Below are positions 34,201 to 45,290 of a stretch of 64,000 nt of DNA, piece by piece. Every line of letters begins with the position of its first letter. Positions within the stretch are counted from its first letter, which is position 1. The stretch is from assembly GCA_025331565.1 (NCBI GenBank), contig JAFREQ010000009.1:7801501-7865500 (forward strand). Direction: 5' to 3'. Below the pieces are notes generated by a model. The model did no database searches, had not been told where the DNA came from, and was given only the letters and a program-made list of their open reading frames with translations. Position numbers and translations under genes: made by a program. Source of the DNA: Holacanthus passer (lineage: Eukaryota > Chordata > Actinopteri > Pomacanthidae).

Positions 34201-35847
34201 TTAAGTCAGAGAAGGTATCACAGTTTGAACGGAATTCATTCATGTTTAAGTATGATACAAGTTTCACAGTTTAGCTTTACATTGATCTGACTCAGTGAAT
34301 GTTTTTGTGGCAGCCTTGACATAACTCCAGACGGGATGAAGGCCATCGTGACCTTATCATCCGGTGATATGAGAAGATCCCTCAACATACTGCAGGTACA
34401 ACCAAAAAGCTCCTCTTGATCATTGTGCCTTTACACTTGTTATAATCTATCATTCTCATAAGAGGGTAAACTGTATTCTACCTGTGTGATTTCAGAGCAC
34501 CAGTATGGCTTACGGTAAAGTCACAGAGGACACAGTGTACACCTGCACAGGTCACCCCCTCCGCTCAGATATAGCCAACATCCTCGACTGGTCCCTCAAC
34601 AAAGACTTCACCACGGCGTACAAGCGTATTCTTTCACCTAGCTGTTCCATTTAACCTCCAACCTGTTTTCCATCTTGTAAAACCACTAGCACCAGTTCAG
34701 TTTGTGTTCTTGCAACTCCTTAACACCTCCTCCACAGAAATCCTCCAGCTCAAGACTTTGAAAGGTTTGGCCCTGCATGATATCCTCACAGAGATTCATC
34801 TGCTCATACACCGAGGTATGGCCACTGCAGATGGCACCATGTGTGAAAAATAATTACTCAATCAGCAATTTCTCCAAGGGAAAATAAAATAATTGTTTTA
34901 AAACCAAGTACTATGTAAGTGTTTTCAGTGTGTTAAAAAAGTCAGTAAGAAGTTAGTAAGTGTTACATATAACAGCTCCCTGAGCTGTGGTTGATATAGT
35001 CTGTACTGTACTCGTAGGTTAACCCCACTGCTCTCTCAGGAGGGTTCAAGTATTTAATATTCCTCCATTTAGATGCCTTCTGCTGTTTGGGCTTTAGTGG
35101 TTGCAAGTCTTTTTTCTTTTTTTTTTTTAAATACAAGGCCCCGAGTTTAATAACTGTAAGATGTGTAGGTGGTTTCTGTGTTGACTGTGACATAATTTGA
35201 CAATGTCCTGCAGGAGATTCAGCAGATCTGTGTTAGACACATCTTCATTTTGACTTAGAATGCTTGATATGATTCCTCTTACTCAGATAGTAAACAAACA
35301 CATAATAATGAATCTGCAAAATTATGATTTTGCCTTCTGAGCTTGCTTTATTTTTTAGTCAGTATCTATTGATTTACCTTTCATTAGTTTTGTATGAGAC
35401 AAGTGTCCAAATAACTTTTTTTCCCCTCCCCCTTCAAGTGGACTTTCCTTCAGCTATTCGGATGGGTCTGCTCATCAAGTTGGCTGACGTTGAGTAAGTG
35501 AGATCACTGTGCTTCTTCTCATAAATGAATATTAACAGAAAAGCTCATATTACCTACAACCCTGAAAACCTCCAAAAAGGGAAAAAGTTAGGATGCTGGG
35601 TAAAATGTAAATAATGTAATAATTTACAAACAAATATGTTGTATGTGAATATGTTGTCTTTGTACCGTTTTTAATTGAGTATTTGTCAAAGACATCCAGA
35701 TGTTGGGAAATGTTGCCTTTGCACTTCATCATGAGTCATCTCCTCAGACACAGGCTTGCCTCAGGAACCGATGAGAAGATCCAGCTGAGCTCCATGGTTG
35801 CAGCTTTCCAGGCAGTGAGAGACCTTGTGGTCAGCGAAGCCTCTTAG
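31299..35847 (+). CDS. rfc5: replication factor C subunit 5 (clamp-loader small subunit)
   Basis: AAA+ ATPase subunit of RFC, which loads PCNA onto primed DNA in the nucleus; also part of alternative clamp loaders. Exons: 31299-31345, 32041-32105, 32456-32592, 32729-32808, 32927-33000, 33791-33950, 34314-34395, 34496-34625, 34738-34815, 35439-35493, 35748-35847. They join to 1008 bp, 335 aa (human about 340), with phase continuous at all ten junctions. Motifs: NLPWVEKYRP box, Walker A GPPGTGKT (54-61), Walker B LVILDEAD (115-122), sensor-1 N150, the SRC arginine-finger motif (161-163) and sensor-2 region SSGDMRR (203-209). The protein ends VVSEAS. The ATG was chosen because it gives the expected short N-terminus and precedes a TG|GTGAGT donor. 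Intron 33001-33790 holds a fish repeat near 33430-33650; the last intron is mostly a MITE-like copy. Confidence 0.97.
31400..31508 (+). promoter_or_regulatory. GCTAAC motif cluster in rfc5 intron 1
   Basis: GCTAAC at 31400-31405, 31425-31430, 31438-31443 and 31471-31476, plus GCTAAT at 31503-31508 and CTAGCTAG at the left edge. It begins 55 bp after the first coding exon. Elsewhere only isolated copies are seen, except at the pebp1 promoter. Confidence 0.6.
33951..34010 (+). repeat. (GT)n microsatellite starting at the rfc5 exon 6 donor
   Basis: The first base of the intron begins a GT-rich array of about 60 bp, so the 5' splice site is itself part of the repeat. Confidence 0.9.
35556..35730 (+). 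mobile_element. family F2 MITE-like copy in rfc5 last intron
   Basis: ACAACCCTGAAAACC, AAAAAGTTAGGATGCTGGGT and a later CAGATGTTGGGAAATGTTG parallel the copy at 16992-17222. It fills about 175 bp of the 254-bp intron. Confidence 0.55.
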
Positions 35848-36556
35848 ATAAACTCACCCCTTCACCCAACAACAAAGTTGTACCTCCTGGATGCAAACCG
35901 GTGGTGGAGAGAAACTTTTCCGCCAGTTCCTTGGTGACTGTCACTTCTGTTTATATCACAGTGAAAATACTTCTGCAATACAGTTCAGGTGATATTTTTG
36001 CAATTTCTGCTGCTTTGGTGAAAGTAACAACAGTTTGGCCAAAATCCTGCTTGACGGTTCTCTCATTTATGTCCCTCTCTGTGGCTGTGATGTGCGATGA
36101 TGCTGCAAAGAGCTGAGAATAGGGAGATTTTCTTTTTAGCCAAACAGGTGATTTCACTGATCAGTACACTCTCATGATAAGTCAGTGAAATAACTCGAGT
36201 TTGTTTATTTAGAGAGAAAACAGATGCCCTAAAGTGTCCACTGCACGATTGCCCACCTCTGCTCCACAGTGCAGACACGAATGCTCGCAGCAGTCTGAGT
36301 CACTCACATCTGCATACAAACTGAGCAAAATGGAAGACAGTCGTTTGTAACTCTAGTACCAAAAAGGATCTGTCCTTTGGGCACTTCAAATATGCACTTG
36401 GAAAACTGTAAATTTAGCTACCAGAGAAGAACTGACTGTCACAAATTCATCCATTAAAATTATACGACGAACTAAAAAATATTAAAGAAATGTGTCAAAC
36501 ACCATAAAGAACTGTGAGAAAACATCTTGGACATGTACATGTGTTTAAATCTGTTT

Positions 36557-36562
36557 AATAAA
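36557..36562 (+). terminator. rfc5 polyadenylation signal AATAAA
   Basis: First clear plus-strand AATAAA after the rfc5 stop, about 710 bp downstream, in TTTAATAAAACT. Confidence 0.55.
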
Positions 36563-36881
36563 ACTATTTCCTCTAAGTCCATTTTTTCTTATATTAACAA
36601 TTAACATGTGCTGATACAGTAGTAGTTCATGTGCTGTTTAGTGATGATAAACACAGGAATTAGAAATACATATACATTTGATATTTACACAATAAATTAA
36701 GAGTATAAAATTGTGACATTCAAGTTAAGCATGTGAACATTGAGTCGATGCGTCGTCTTACAGCAGTAGTGCAATAAATGAAATCCTTAGTGTAGGAATG
36801 TTGCATCTAAAGTAGATAACAGTAAGAGCTGCTTCCTGTGCTAAATCGAGCTTTGAAAGCATCTCAGCAAACAAAAAGGCA

Positions 36882-36887
36882 TTTATT
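36882..36887 (-). terminator. wsb2 polyadenylation signal AATAAA (candidate)
   Basis: Minus-strand AATAAA about 133 bp past the wsb2 stop. A second AATAAA at 36932-36937 is an alternative closer to the stop. Confidence 0.5.
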
Positions 36888-37019
36888 ATTATGAGATAAG
36901 TGCATTACGATCACTTAATTGTTGCATTTTAATTTATTAGAAGGTTAGCCCCTTGAGATGTAGCATCTCATTTTCAAGGGGGTCCTATAGACACAAATAC
37001 ACGATGTTAGCGTTCCTAT

Positions 37020-40000
37020 TTAACCTTCCCACTCCTCTTCGTCCGAGGAGCAGCAAGTCTTGAGGCGGTCGGGGATGTTTCTGTAGGTGAGGTACTCGAG
37101 GATCCTCTTGGGGAGAGGCAGTGGCTCCATCTGGTGCGTGGAGACCGAGTGGCGCAGGATGGAACGGCACAGGTGGGACAGGCTGGGCACCGTCCTGGGA
37201 GCCTTCCAGAATCTCACGTGGCCGTCTCTGGTCCTGTCGTGAGAGGACATGGTTAGTGTTAGCAGTAGTATGGTGGTCAGAGATCTCATGCACCGCAACT
37301 TACGAGAACACATGCAAACTAGAAAAGGATGTAACTCGCTGACGCTGAATGTGGCAGGTTAAATGTTAGTTGTTTGCATATGAGAAGTTGAATACGTGTT
37401 GCAGTTTTAGTTGAAGTACTGAAAACAGCTGGAGTGTCAGTTAAAGGGGAAGAAATGAAAGCTGTTAAAGCACCATAGATAAAGTGTGTGCACTTGTGAA
37501 TTTGAGCTGCTCTAACAATGAAAGCGACAGGAAGGTCAGTGGAATAGAATAACAAAACACAAGCGAGTGAATATGAAACTGTACATTTCTGTATTGGCAG
37601 GACTTTTCTGTAGGTTTATATGTTGATGTCAGAGTGATGAATAGAGTTTTCAATTTGCTTATGTTTTCTCTGACCAGCCAAACAAAAATTCACTTTATAA
37701 TTATACAACCCTAATTCCAGAAAAGTTAGGACACTGTGAAATAAAAACAGAATGTCATAACTTGCAAATACTTTTGTGAAATAAACTCAATTTTCCCGAT
37801 AATTAGCAAAGTTATCAATTGTCTGTTGAGCAATTAAATGACTAATCATTTGAGCTCAATGAATTTCCTTTCGTTTAAGTTGCAGGAGTGGTTTAAGAGG
37901 TTCTATGGATGTTTTAATGCTCCTTATTCATCATGAAACTTGAGTCCTGTCCATTCTGACGCCAGTGAATCTATGCTGAACTCAGCCACCTCCCTCCACA
38001 AGCTACAACATTTCTAAAGCCACCTTTCACGCCTATAAGCAGTAAATAACACTAGATGGATTTTTACCCTGTGGCGACCACTCCCCCTTGTGGATGGTAG
38101 TTGCAGCAGAGTCCATTGGAGTCTCTGTCCGCTTTGGTCTGCATAACCATCCCTTTCTTTCCCGGCTCCCAGATCCGAAGAGCTCTGCAAACGCAACACA
38201 TCTGTCTGAGATCATTCTGTCCACAAACATTAACGTGATGACATAACAAGAAAAAGACTGATGAACTGACAAACTGCTGACCTGTCATCAGTCACAATGG
38301 CCAAGTACAAACCAAGGGGGGAGAACTGTATTGCTGAGATTTGGTTTTGCCCGTAATCTTCAAAGTAGTCGCTGTGGATAGAAGGAAGATCATTTTTAAG
38401 AACATTTACGCCCCTTACTAAGCTGTCAGAAGACATCCTTAATGTTCATGACTTGATTGAGACACAAAAACAGGTTCAACAAGACAGAAGACACCAGGAC
38501 ATACTTTCAGGCAGCGCATCAAATGTAAACAGTGATAGTGACGGTGTAGGATACAACTTCCCACCTATGGTACTAGAGATGGTGTTTATTGTCTTCTTAT
38601 CTAACAGAAAAGTGCTGTCTAAGATGTGTTCTACCCTCAATGTGAAGGGTGATTCCACTGTGCTCAGGACGTGAGTTTATGTAATACCACATGCACCACA
38701 GAGAGTCTGTGCATGTAGAGTGAAAAGTGTAAACCTACACCAGAGTGGCCAGCTTCTCTGCAGTGTACGGGTCCCAGAGGTCGATCCACCAGCTGGAGCC
38801 GCTGAAGGCTGCGGTGGCGAGCAGAGCCCCGTCAGGAGAGAAGTCACAGGAAGACAGCAGGTACAAGGTCTTATTGTTCCCTCCTGTCAGGTTCCTCATG
38901 AACGTATAGGAGCGCAGACTCCACAGACACACCATCTGAGGAAGGTAAAGTCGTGAAGGATTAATGAGTTAACATCTTCATTTGGAATCATTCGTGTAAG
39001 TTTTTGTGCTCAAAGTCATTGTCAGTGAACGTCAACAGGACAGGCTGGAACACGCAGCAAACCGTTTAATCTGCGATTGGGATCTTGGAGTCAGTTGTTG
39101 CACAATGTAAATGAGAAGGTGATAAATAAGTTTGACAGGAGTGGGAAAACCAACCTCCCCGGTGCTCCAAAGAAACTGAGAGAACTAAACAGAGCAGGTG
39201 GAAATAACCTGATCACTGCATGCTCAGGAGACACAAACACCCAAAAAAGCTATATGTCACTTAGTTAAACCCAACTAGACCTTCAGTTTCATCTCTGTCA
39301 CAAACCAACGAATAAATGCAAATGCAATCTTCCAAAACAATCAGCCATCAAAAAGAAAACTGCTGCTCTAATGCTCAGAAAAAAACAGGTTTGTGACAAG
39401 AGTCTTCCAAAAGCTGAAATTCCCCACTAATAAGGTAAAACATTAGCAAGGGAAAGTGATGAGAAGTGAAAAGAGAAACACTCTCACGTTAGTTAACAAT
39501 CGTTCCAGTGTCCTTGATAAACGAACTTGATGCAGGATTATGTTTCGTTCTCGTCAGCCTAAATCACTGAGTTGTGGAACAGAAAAGAGTTCTCTTGAAC
39601 TGAGATGCTGAATATTTGCCTCTTTTGCACAATTACGGTTCCTGTAGAAGTTGTCATTAAATTCACTGTTTTGAAAAAAACCAAACTTATGCAGTAAATC
39701 TAGATTAAAAAGCATCAAGGAAGAGGATAAAAAGGGAGCTCAGACAGACTCAGACATTCAGAAGCACTGTAGTTTTAAATAAACTTAGATGAAGAGTTTA
39801 AAAATACATTTAAAAAAACATGTGCAGAAAAAAAATACTGATGTGTGTTGCCTTGAACATAAAACAACATACTTTCACAATAACTCACTCTGTCAAATCT
39901 GCCGACGGACGCGATCATGCTGCAGTCTGATGAGACGCTGCAGCAGCTGATCCAGTCTTTATGGCCAGAAAGCACATGTACCTTTTTACCTGCATCAGAC

Positions 40001-43000
40001 AGGGGGGAAAAAAAACTACATTGAACTGAATGAGACAGACTACAAAAGCATCACTGGATGCAAAAAAGGTGGTGGAGAATTTGACTCCTATGTGTAAACA
40101 TTTGTTTGCCACTTGAACAGAAGGTTTGGTTCAGTTGGAGAAAACTCAGGCAAAGTGATAAATACGCAGAAAAAAAGCAGAAAAATATTTAACACATGGT
40201 TTAGAAACTGAAATTACACACACTGAATACTTATTTCACACTATTTATCAATGCATACCATAATCCTGTGGACTGATTTAAAACATGCTATTCACCCACT
40301 GCTTTCACTCAGTATCAGTACAGTGTGAAGAGCAGTTTGCAGTTGCTTTCTCTCAGTGATATTTAATGGCTCTAATGTTTGAGCAGCAATGGTTCAATGC
40401 ACAGGAGGAACGTTCAAGGATGCTCCGATATTTCACAGTTCAGTGAGCTGCTGAAAACACCTTGCATGTTGCAAGCCAAAAATTGAGCACAAGTGATATG
40501 GACGTCTAATGTACATCTAACATGTACGACTAACAGAAATGTAAATTGTGGCATTAGTAGCTTCTGGAAAGCTCGTTCTTAAAAGACCCAAAAGCTGTGA
40601 GATGCAGTTGGCAGAAGACAAGGTGTGTTTGAACGCACCAACAAGAAGAGCATTTCCAAAAAAAAAAAAGCCTGATGATGATGATGTTAAAAAAAGCTGC
40701 TTAAAATGTGTTCTGGGATGGATTACCAATCTCAGGAAGGTGTCAAACCTGTGAGCTGATTCTCGTACCTTACTCACATTAAATGAAACCTGAAAGGTTG
40801 GAAATCAACATAAAGCACATATGATATGATATGATACAGGCTACATTTAACAAAACACACACCTAAGTGAAGAAAACAGACGATATCTCATAATGTACGA
40901 GCTGCTTATAACGTCCTCCCTGAATGTAAACACCTGCTACTTCTTTATCATATTTACCCATGAAACAGTATGTTTGCATTCATTTTAAGTAAACACTGGA
41001 GTCATATCAGTAAACAGAGGTGGTGAAAACATCCTGAAACTTGAAAAAAGACTTATTGACCCAAGGGTTTAATTGTTGAAGAAGTGACTGAACTTTACAC
41101 CACTTATTAAAATGCTCTACCAAAGTGCACATACCTTTGTGAGCCAGGTCCCAAATCCTCAACGTCTTGTCCCGAGAAGACGATATGAGTGTGAGCGTCC
41201 CGTTCTGAGGGAAGACCAGGTCCCTCACGACGCCTTCGTGGCCGTGGAGATCAAACACGGCATCGCCTGAAAACACATGAAAAGCATTTTAGAATTCAGC
41301 TACAGCACAGATAATAACACCCACACCAGCAGATATCTCACCTGTTAACACGTTCCAGATCTTGATCACCCCGTTCTCCAAGCCTGTGGCCAGAAGCAGG
41401 CTGTTCTTCCCTTTTGGAGGTGGTTTAGCTGGGGGGGCCGCAGCAGCAGATTTTGAGGGTCTGGGTCCGAAGGCGAGGCCCCAGACCGGATGACCACAAC
41501 TGAAGCTCTTGTCTCCTCGGTCAGTGTCTCCATTCTGACTGTCTCTGTGGGTGAGAGGAGCACAGAGCATGCAGATGCCATAAAAAACTAATGTAGGTGG
41601 TGTGAAGCTGGAGTTGGTGATTCAATGACGCTGCCTTCAAGAGATTTTGGAAACGTCCAAATCAGAATTACGAAAGATGTGAACAACCAAACAGCGAGGT
41701 TTAATACAAGTGGGAAAATCTAAATGCTTTGTTTTTCAGCATTTTTACTTTTAACAGGAAAAGGGAAGGAGCAAACAACACATTTGATTTGATAGGCTGC
41801 ATATTGCTTCTGCCACTTCTATACTGTTTGTTTTTCCAGCTTTCACTTCTTCATAATACCACAGGCTGGTGTATAAACATTATCAAACCTCAACACCGAA
41901 ATCCATTAATCCATATCCACAGGACAGAATACCGAGCATTGTCCATTATCAACAACTGGCACTGAATGTCGACTGGATTATTTGGCTTTCTTTGACCTCT
42001 TCTGTTCTAATTTGGGAAACGTAATCACTTTACCATACTATTTTATTTAGGTACATTTATTAGTTTAACATTGATGCACGGAGCAATTTGGCATATTTTG
42101 TGCCAAAAAGATATTGTTCTTCTGGACACTTGTGTTAAATCAGACCTGGGTTAAAGGTACAGCTATTAAAATTAGATGTTTGTTGGCCTGTTTTTTTGTT
42201 TTGTTTGTTTGTTTTGTTTTGATGAATGGTGCATGGTATGGAAACCCAAATTGTTCAGTGTTAACTAAATAAATAAGACACTCTGAAATAAATAATTACA
42301 TATTGTTTTTGTATTTCTTCATATAATGCAACCATGAAATTGTGAAATAATCCAATAAATACTTAAATCTCTTCACACTTTAATGAAATGTTATTTTATC
42401 ACACTTCTTTTTCACAACAGCAAAATTTATTGCTGCATAGTTTTATTCTCAAAATTCGTCTTCCCAAAGCCTGTTTGCACCGTATTTTCCCCAAATGACC
42501 ATTAAAATTTCAAAATGCCAGTTTTCATCACAACATCTTAGACATTAAAGAGAAACACAGCAGCTATGAGACAGATTTTTGCTGTATTTTATTTACTGAT
42601 GTGACTATTTATACATTTAACACTTTGGGTCTTCACAATAAAACTAGTCATTGGGGCCTTTTATTATTTATTATTCTATGCTTTTATTTTCATTATTTAC
42701 CTTTAGATGCAATTGATCTTGAATAATTAATTCAAGCATAAATATGGCCTGATTTCACTCTCTCTCACACACTCAAACAAACAGCCACCCTGTTCTGAAC
42801 CTTAACGTACGAGGGACACCTGAACGCACCACGTCTGGATTAAATGTACATGGAAATAAACCCACTCGGAGTCCAGAGGCCAGGCGACCACCCACACGAT
42901 CCCGTGTCCCATCGACCAGGCGAACCAGGCTCCGTCCGGGGAGAAGTCCACACTCCAGGTCTCGCAGCCGGCCCGGCCCTCCAGGGAGGGGGGGCGCCGG

Positions 43001-43209
43001 GTCTTCAGCTCCAGGATGAGAGCCGGATCGGTGGCTGGAGGAGGAGGGAGAGAGAGACAGACAGACAGACAGACAGGTTCATCCTCCTGCGCCACTGACA
43101 GCCTTGTTTCTCCTCTTGCTATGACAACACGACCGAATCCCGATCTGATCCCACGTATCTGTAACTTACATGTGTTTTGCAGCTCCGCGTTGTTTTCACT
43201 GGAGCACAT
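37020..43209 (-). CDS. wsb2: WD repeat and SOCS box-containing protein 2
   Basis: Substrate adaptor of an Elongin B/C-Cullin ubiquitin ligase. Minus-strand exons: 43170-43209, 42866-43034, 41342-41544, 41135-41266, 39889-39989, 38739-38935, 38282-38371, 38068-38184, 37020-37233; joined 1263 bp, 420 aa (human WSB2 about 404), phase continuous. WD40 signatures include CETWSVDFSPDGAWFAW, LLLATGLENGVIKIWNV, LISSSRDKTLRIWDLAHK, CDFSPDGALLATA and VATGTRDGHVRFW. The SOCS box is at about 366-401 (BC-box SLSHLCRSIL, then LPLP). Best matches by memory are WSB2 (ELK near the start, CETWSV, GLYLA, SNGLCC) rather than WSB1, and gene order agrees. The ATG at 43209 is the first in its frame. Odd: an Ala/Pro-rich insert (SAAAAPPAKPPPKGK) before WD2 and an acidic 19-residue tail after LTYR. 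The cryptic donor at exon 6 (CTGGT|GTAGGT) was chosen by phase. Confidence 0.93.
37705..37850 (+). mobile_element. family F2 MITE-like copy in wsb2 last intron
   Basis: ACAACCCTAATTCCAGAAAA, GTTAGGACACTGTGAAATAA and AAACAGAATG match the 5' part of the copy at 16992. Confidence 0.6.
43056..43076 (+). repeat. (ACAG)5 microsatellite at the wsb2 exon 2 acceptor
   Basis: Read on the minus strand it is (CTGT)n running into CTCTCTCCCTCCTCCTCCAG, the polypyrimidine tract of the exon 2 acceptor. Confidence 0.9.
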
Positions 43210-43373
43210 CGTGTCTTCCTTCACATTCTTCTTTAAGACAGACTTCGTGGACGTGTCCTCCCTGTCATGTCGCTGGGTCTCCTCTCTGCTCCTGCTCCTC
43301 TGTTTGCTATGTGAAAAATGTGCCAGAGACTCGGTGTTCAGCCGTCTTCCTGTTGTCTGACTCACCGTGTCCT

Positions 43374-43449
43374 ATTGGCTGTGCGTAGTCACGTTTTTCT
43401 CGCATTACGTAACTCCACCAAGCCCCGCCACGCCCTCCTCGTGACGTCA
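43374..43449 (-). promoter_or_regulatory. wsb2 proximal promoter: CCAAT, GC box, CRE
   Basis: On the minus strand: CCAAT (43374-43378), GGGCGTGGCGGGGC (about 43422-43435) and a perfect CRE TGACGTCA (43442-43449), 165-240 bp upstream of the wsb2 ATG. Confidence 0.6.
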
Positions 43450-44307
43450 TAATATATGTTACCTTAGCTCTTGTTTTTCCACTGGTGATTAACGTTAATG
43501 GCATGAGAACACGTGATGAAAAGATGATGGTCAGGTCAGAAATTTTTCCTAAAAATGTCACAGTGAACTACAGACAATTAATTGTCAATAGCTCTGTAAA
43601 CATTCATCTAATTATAAAATATATATTCACAGCTTAAAATAGACACTGTGCTTTAACAGGTACTTATCCATAAATCCTGTAAGCTGTATATAGACCCACC
43701 CACTATGTTATTTATTCTTTTGCACTGGATATATTTGTTTACAATCTACTTGATTTATATAGACTTTGTATGCTGTTACTCATTGTTACTTTTTATATAT
43801 ACTGTATTTAAATATAAGCTTATTTTTTACTTGTATGTACATAATGTTTGTTTTCCTCTCTCTGCGTTCAGCTTTGTTGTCCTTGTTTTCAGCCCTATGT
43901 CTGTTTCTATATTTCAAATTGCTTTTACATACTTGGTCAATAAAGTTTATTCTTGTTCTGAAAACGTCACATTATTTTATCTTGATTTTGTATCTCTGAA
44001 GTCAAAACAAAAAACTCCAATCTTGACTGAAATATATTATTATTAAAACATGGAATATTTGCCTTTAATGTAATGGTACCATTAAAATGGTATACTGGCT
44101 TTAAATATTTTATTTAATAAAGAATTTAACCAAATAATAAAGAATTATCTACTTTGAATTAATTTTAGGGCCGCCACTAAATATTATTTTCATTATCAGC
44201 AAACCTGCTGATTTTCTCAAAGAAGAATTATATTCAATGTATTATCACATAAGACCAAGAAAATCACACATCCTGATAATTTAGAGGGTGAAATAAAAAT
44301 AATAATA

Positions 44308-44400
44308 ATCTTTATTTGTATAGCACTTTACATAAGAAATGCAGCTCAAAGTGCTTTACAACAAAGAAATGACATGCACCAGGTGCTTCACATCAAAAAG
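44308..44400 (+). repeat. fish dispersed repeat fragment ('TTTATTTGTATAGCACTTTAC')
   Basis: AATCTTTATTTGTATAGCAC then AAATGCAGCTCAAAGTGCTT, blocks recognisable from common fish interspersed repeats, preceded by an AAT run. Confidence 0.5.
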
Positions 44401-45290
44401 ACATAGAATGAACATAAAACAGGAAGAGAAAATTAAAATAATAGGAAAATAATGAGGGAATGTTTGGTATTTGTGCATGAAAAATGACTTAAATGATTAA
44501 TAAATTATAAATTAAATCATAATAGTTGCCAAATCATTTTCTGTAGATCAGGTAATTGATTGTTTGTCTAATCATTTGAGCTCTGTTTAATTTCAAAAAC
44601 TACTTCTTAGGGAAATTCACAGGATTTAAAGGAACACTTTTCTTTTCACTTTACATAGCAAAGTGTAAGACGGAGATGATTTTACATTCAGATCACATCA
44701 CCAATCCCGAGTTTGAATATTTACAGAGAACACAGTCATACCCAAAAAGAGACCCAGTCAAAAATAGTGACTGACTTTCGCTATGACCCAGATCTCATGC
44801 AGCTGGATTCAAGTAACTTCAAGAAGGTGAGACAACTGAGTTTCGGTTGTTTTTACCCCCCATTAGATTCTAGACAACAGAAGACAACTGACAAACTGAC
44901 TCCACCACATTTTTAAAATGGTTCCAGTCTAGAGTTGCATTCTAGCCTGGGATAGTCATGATCAATGCTGTGTGTACAATACAGGGTGTCCACGTAGGTA
45001 AACGAATAACCAAAGAGCAAAGCCGTTGTTTCGCCACCAAAAAGATGCCAGCGATGACATTTTGTTAAAACAGCTTCATTTACTGCAGGAATCTCAACAT
45101 CAGAACAACGTATCCAAAATGCTGTACAAACAAATTCATAGAAATAAGCTTATAAACCCCTGTTTAAAAAAGAACAAATTGAAAGAGATTTTTTTTTTCA
45201 CAAGAGTCTTTCACCGATTCTGTTCACATTCTCATTGGGAGTCAAAGGTATTTACTAAAATAAAACACTTATCTAAAAAACACCCAACAC

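Larger units (their letters stand above)
35848..37019. other. rfc5 / wsb2 convergent 3' regions
   Basis: Holds the rfc5 3' UTR and the short wsb2 3' UTR arriving from the right. No additional gene is supported. Confidence 0.75.
43210..45290. other. wsb2-vsig10 intergenic region
   Basis: Runs from the wsb2 upstream region to the vsig10 3' UTR. The part 43560-44300 is AT-rich with no gene; 44308-44400 is a dispersed repeat; 44400-45290 has no other recognisable feature. I could not identify a convincing vsig10 polyadenylation signal. Confidence 0.7.

Noticed and set aside
40548..40754. 68-codon Lys/Asp-rich open frame in a wsb2 intron
   Set aside because: Composition is driven by an A-run and a GATGATGATG repeat; no homology and no splice sites in frame.
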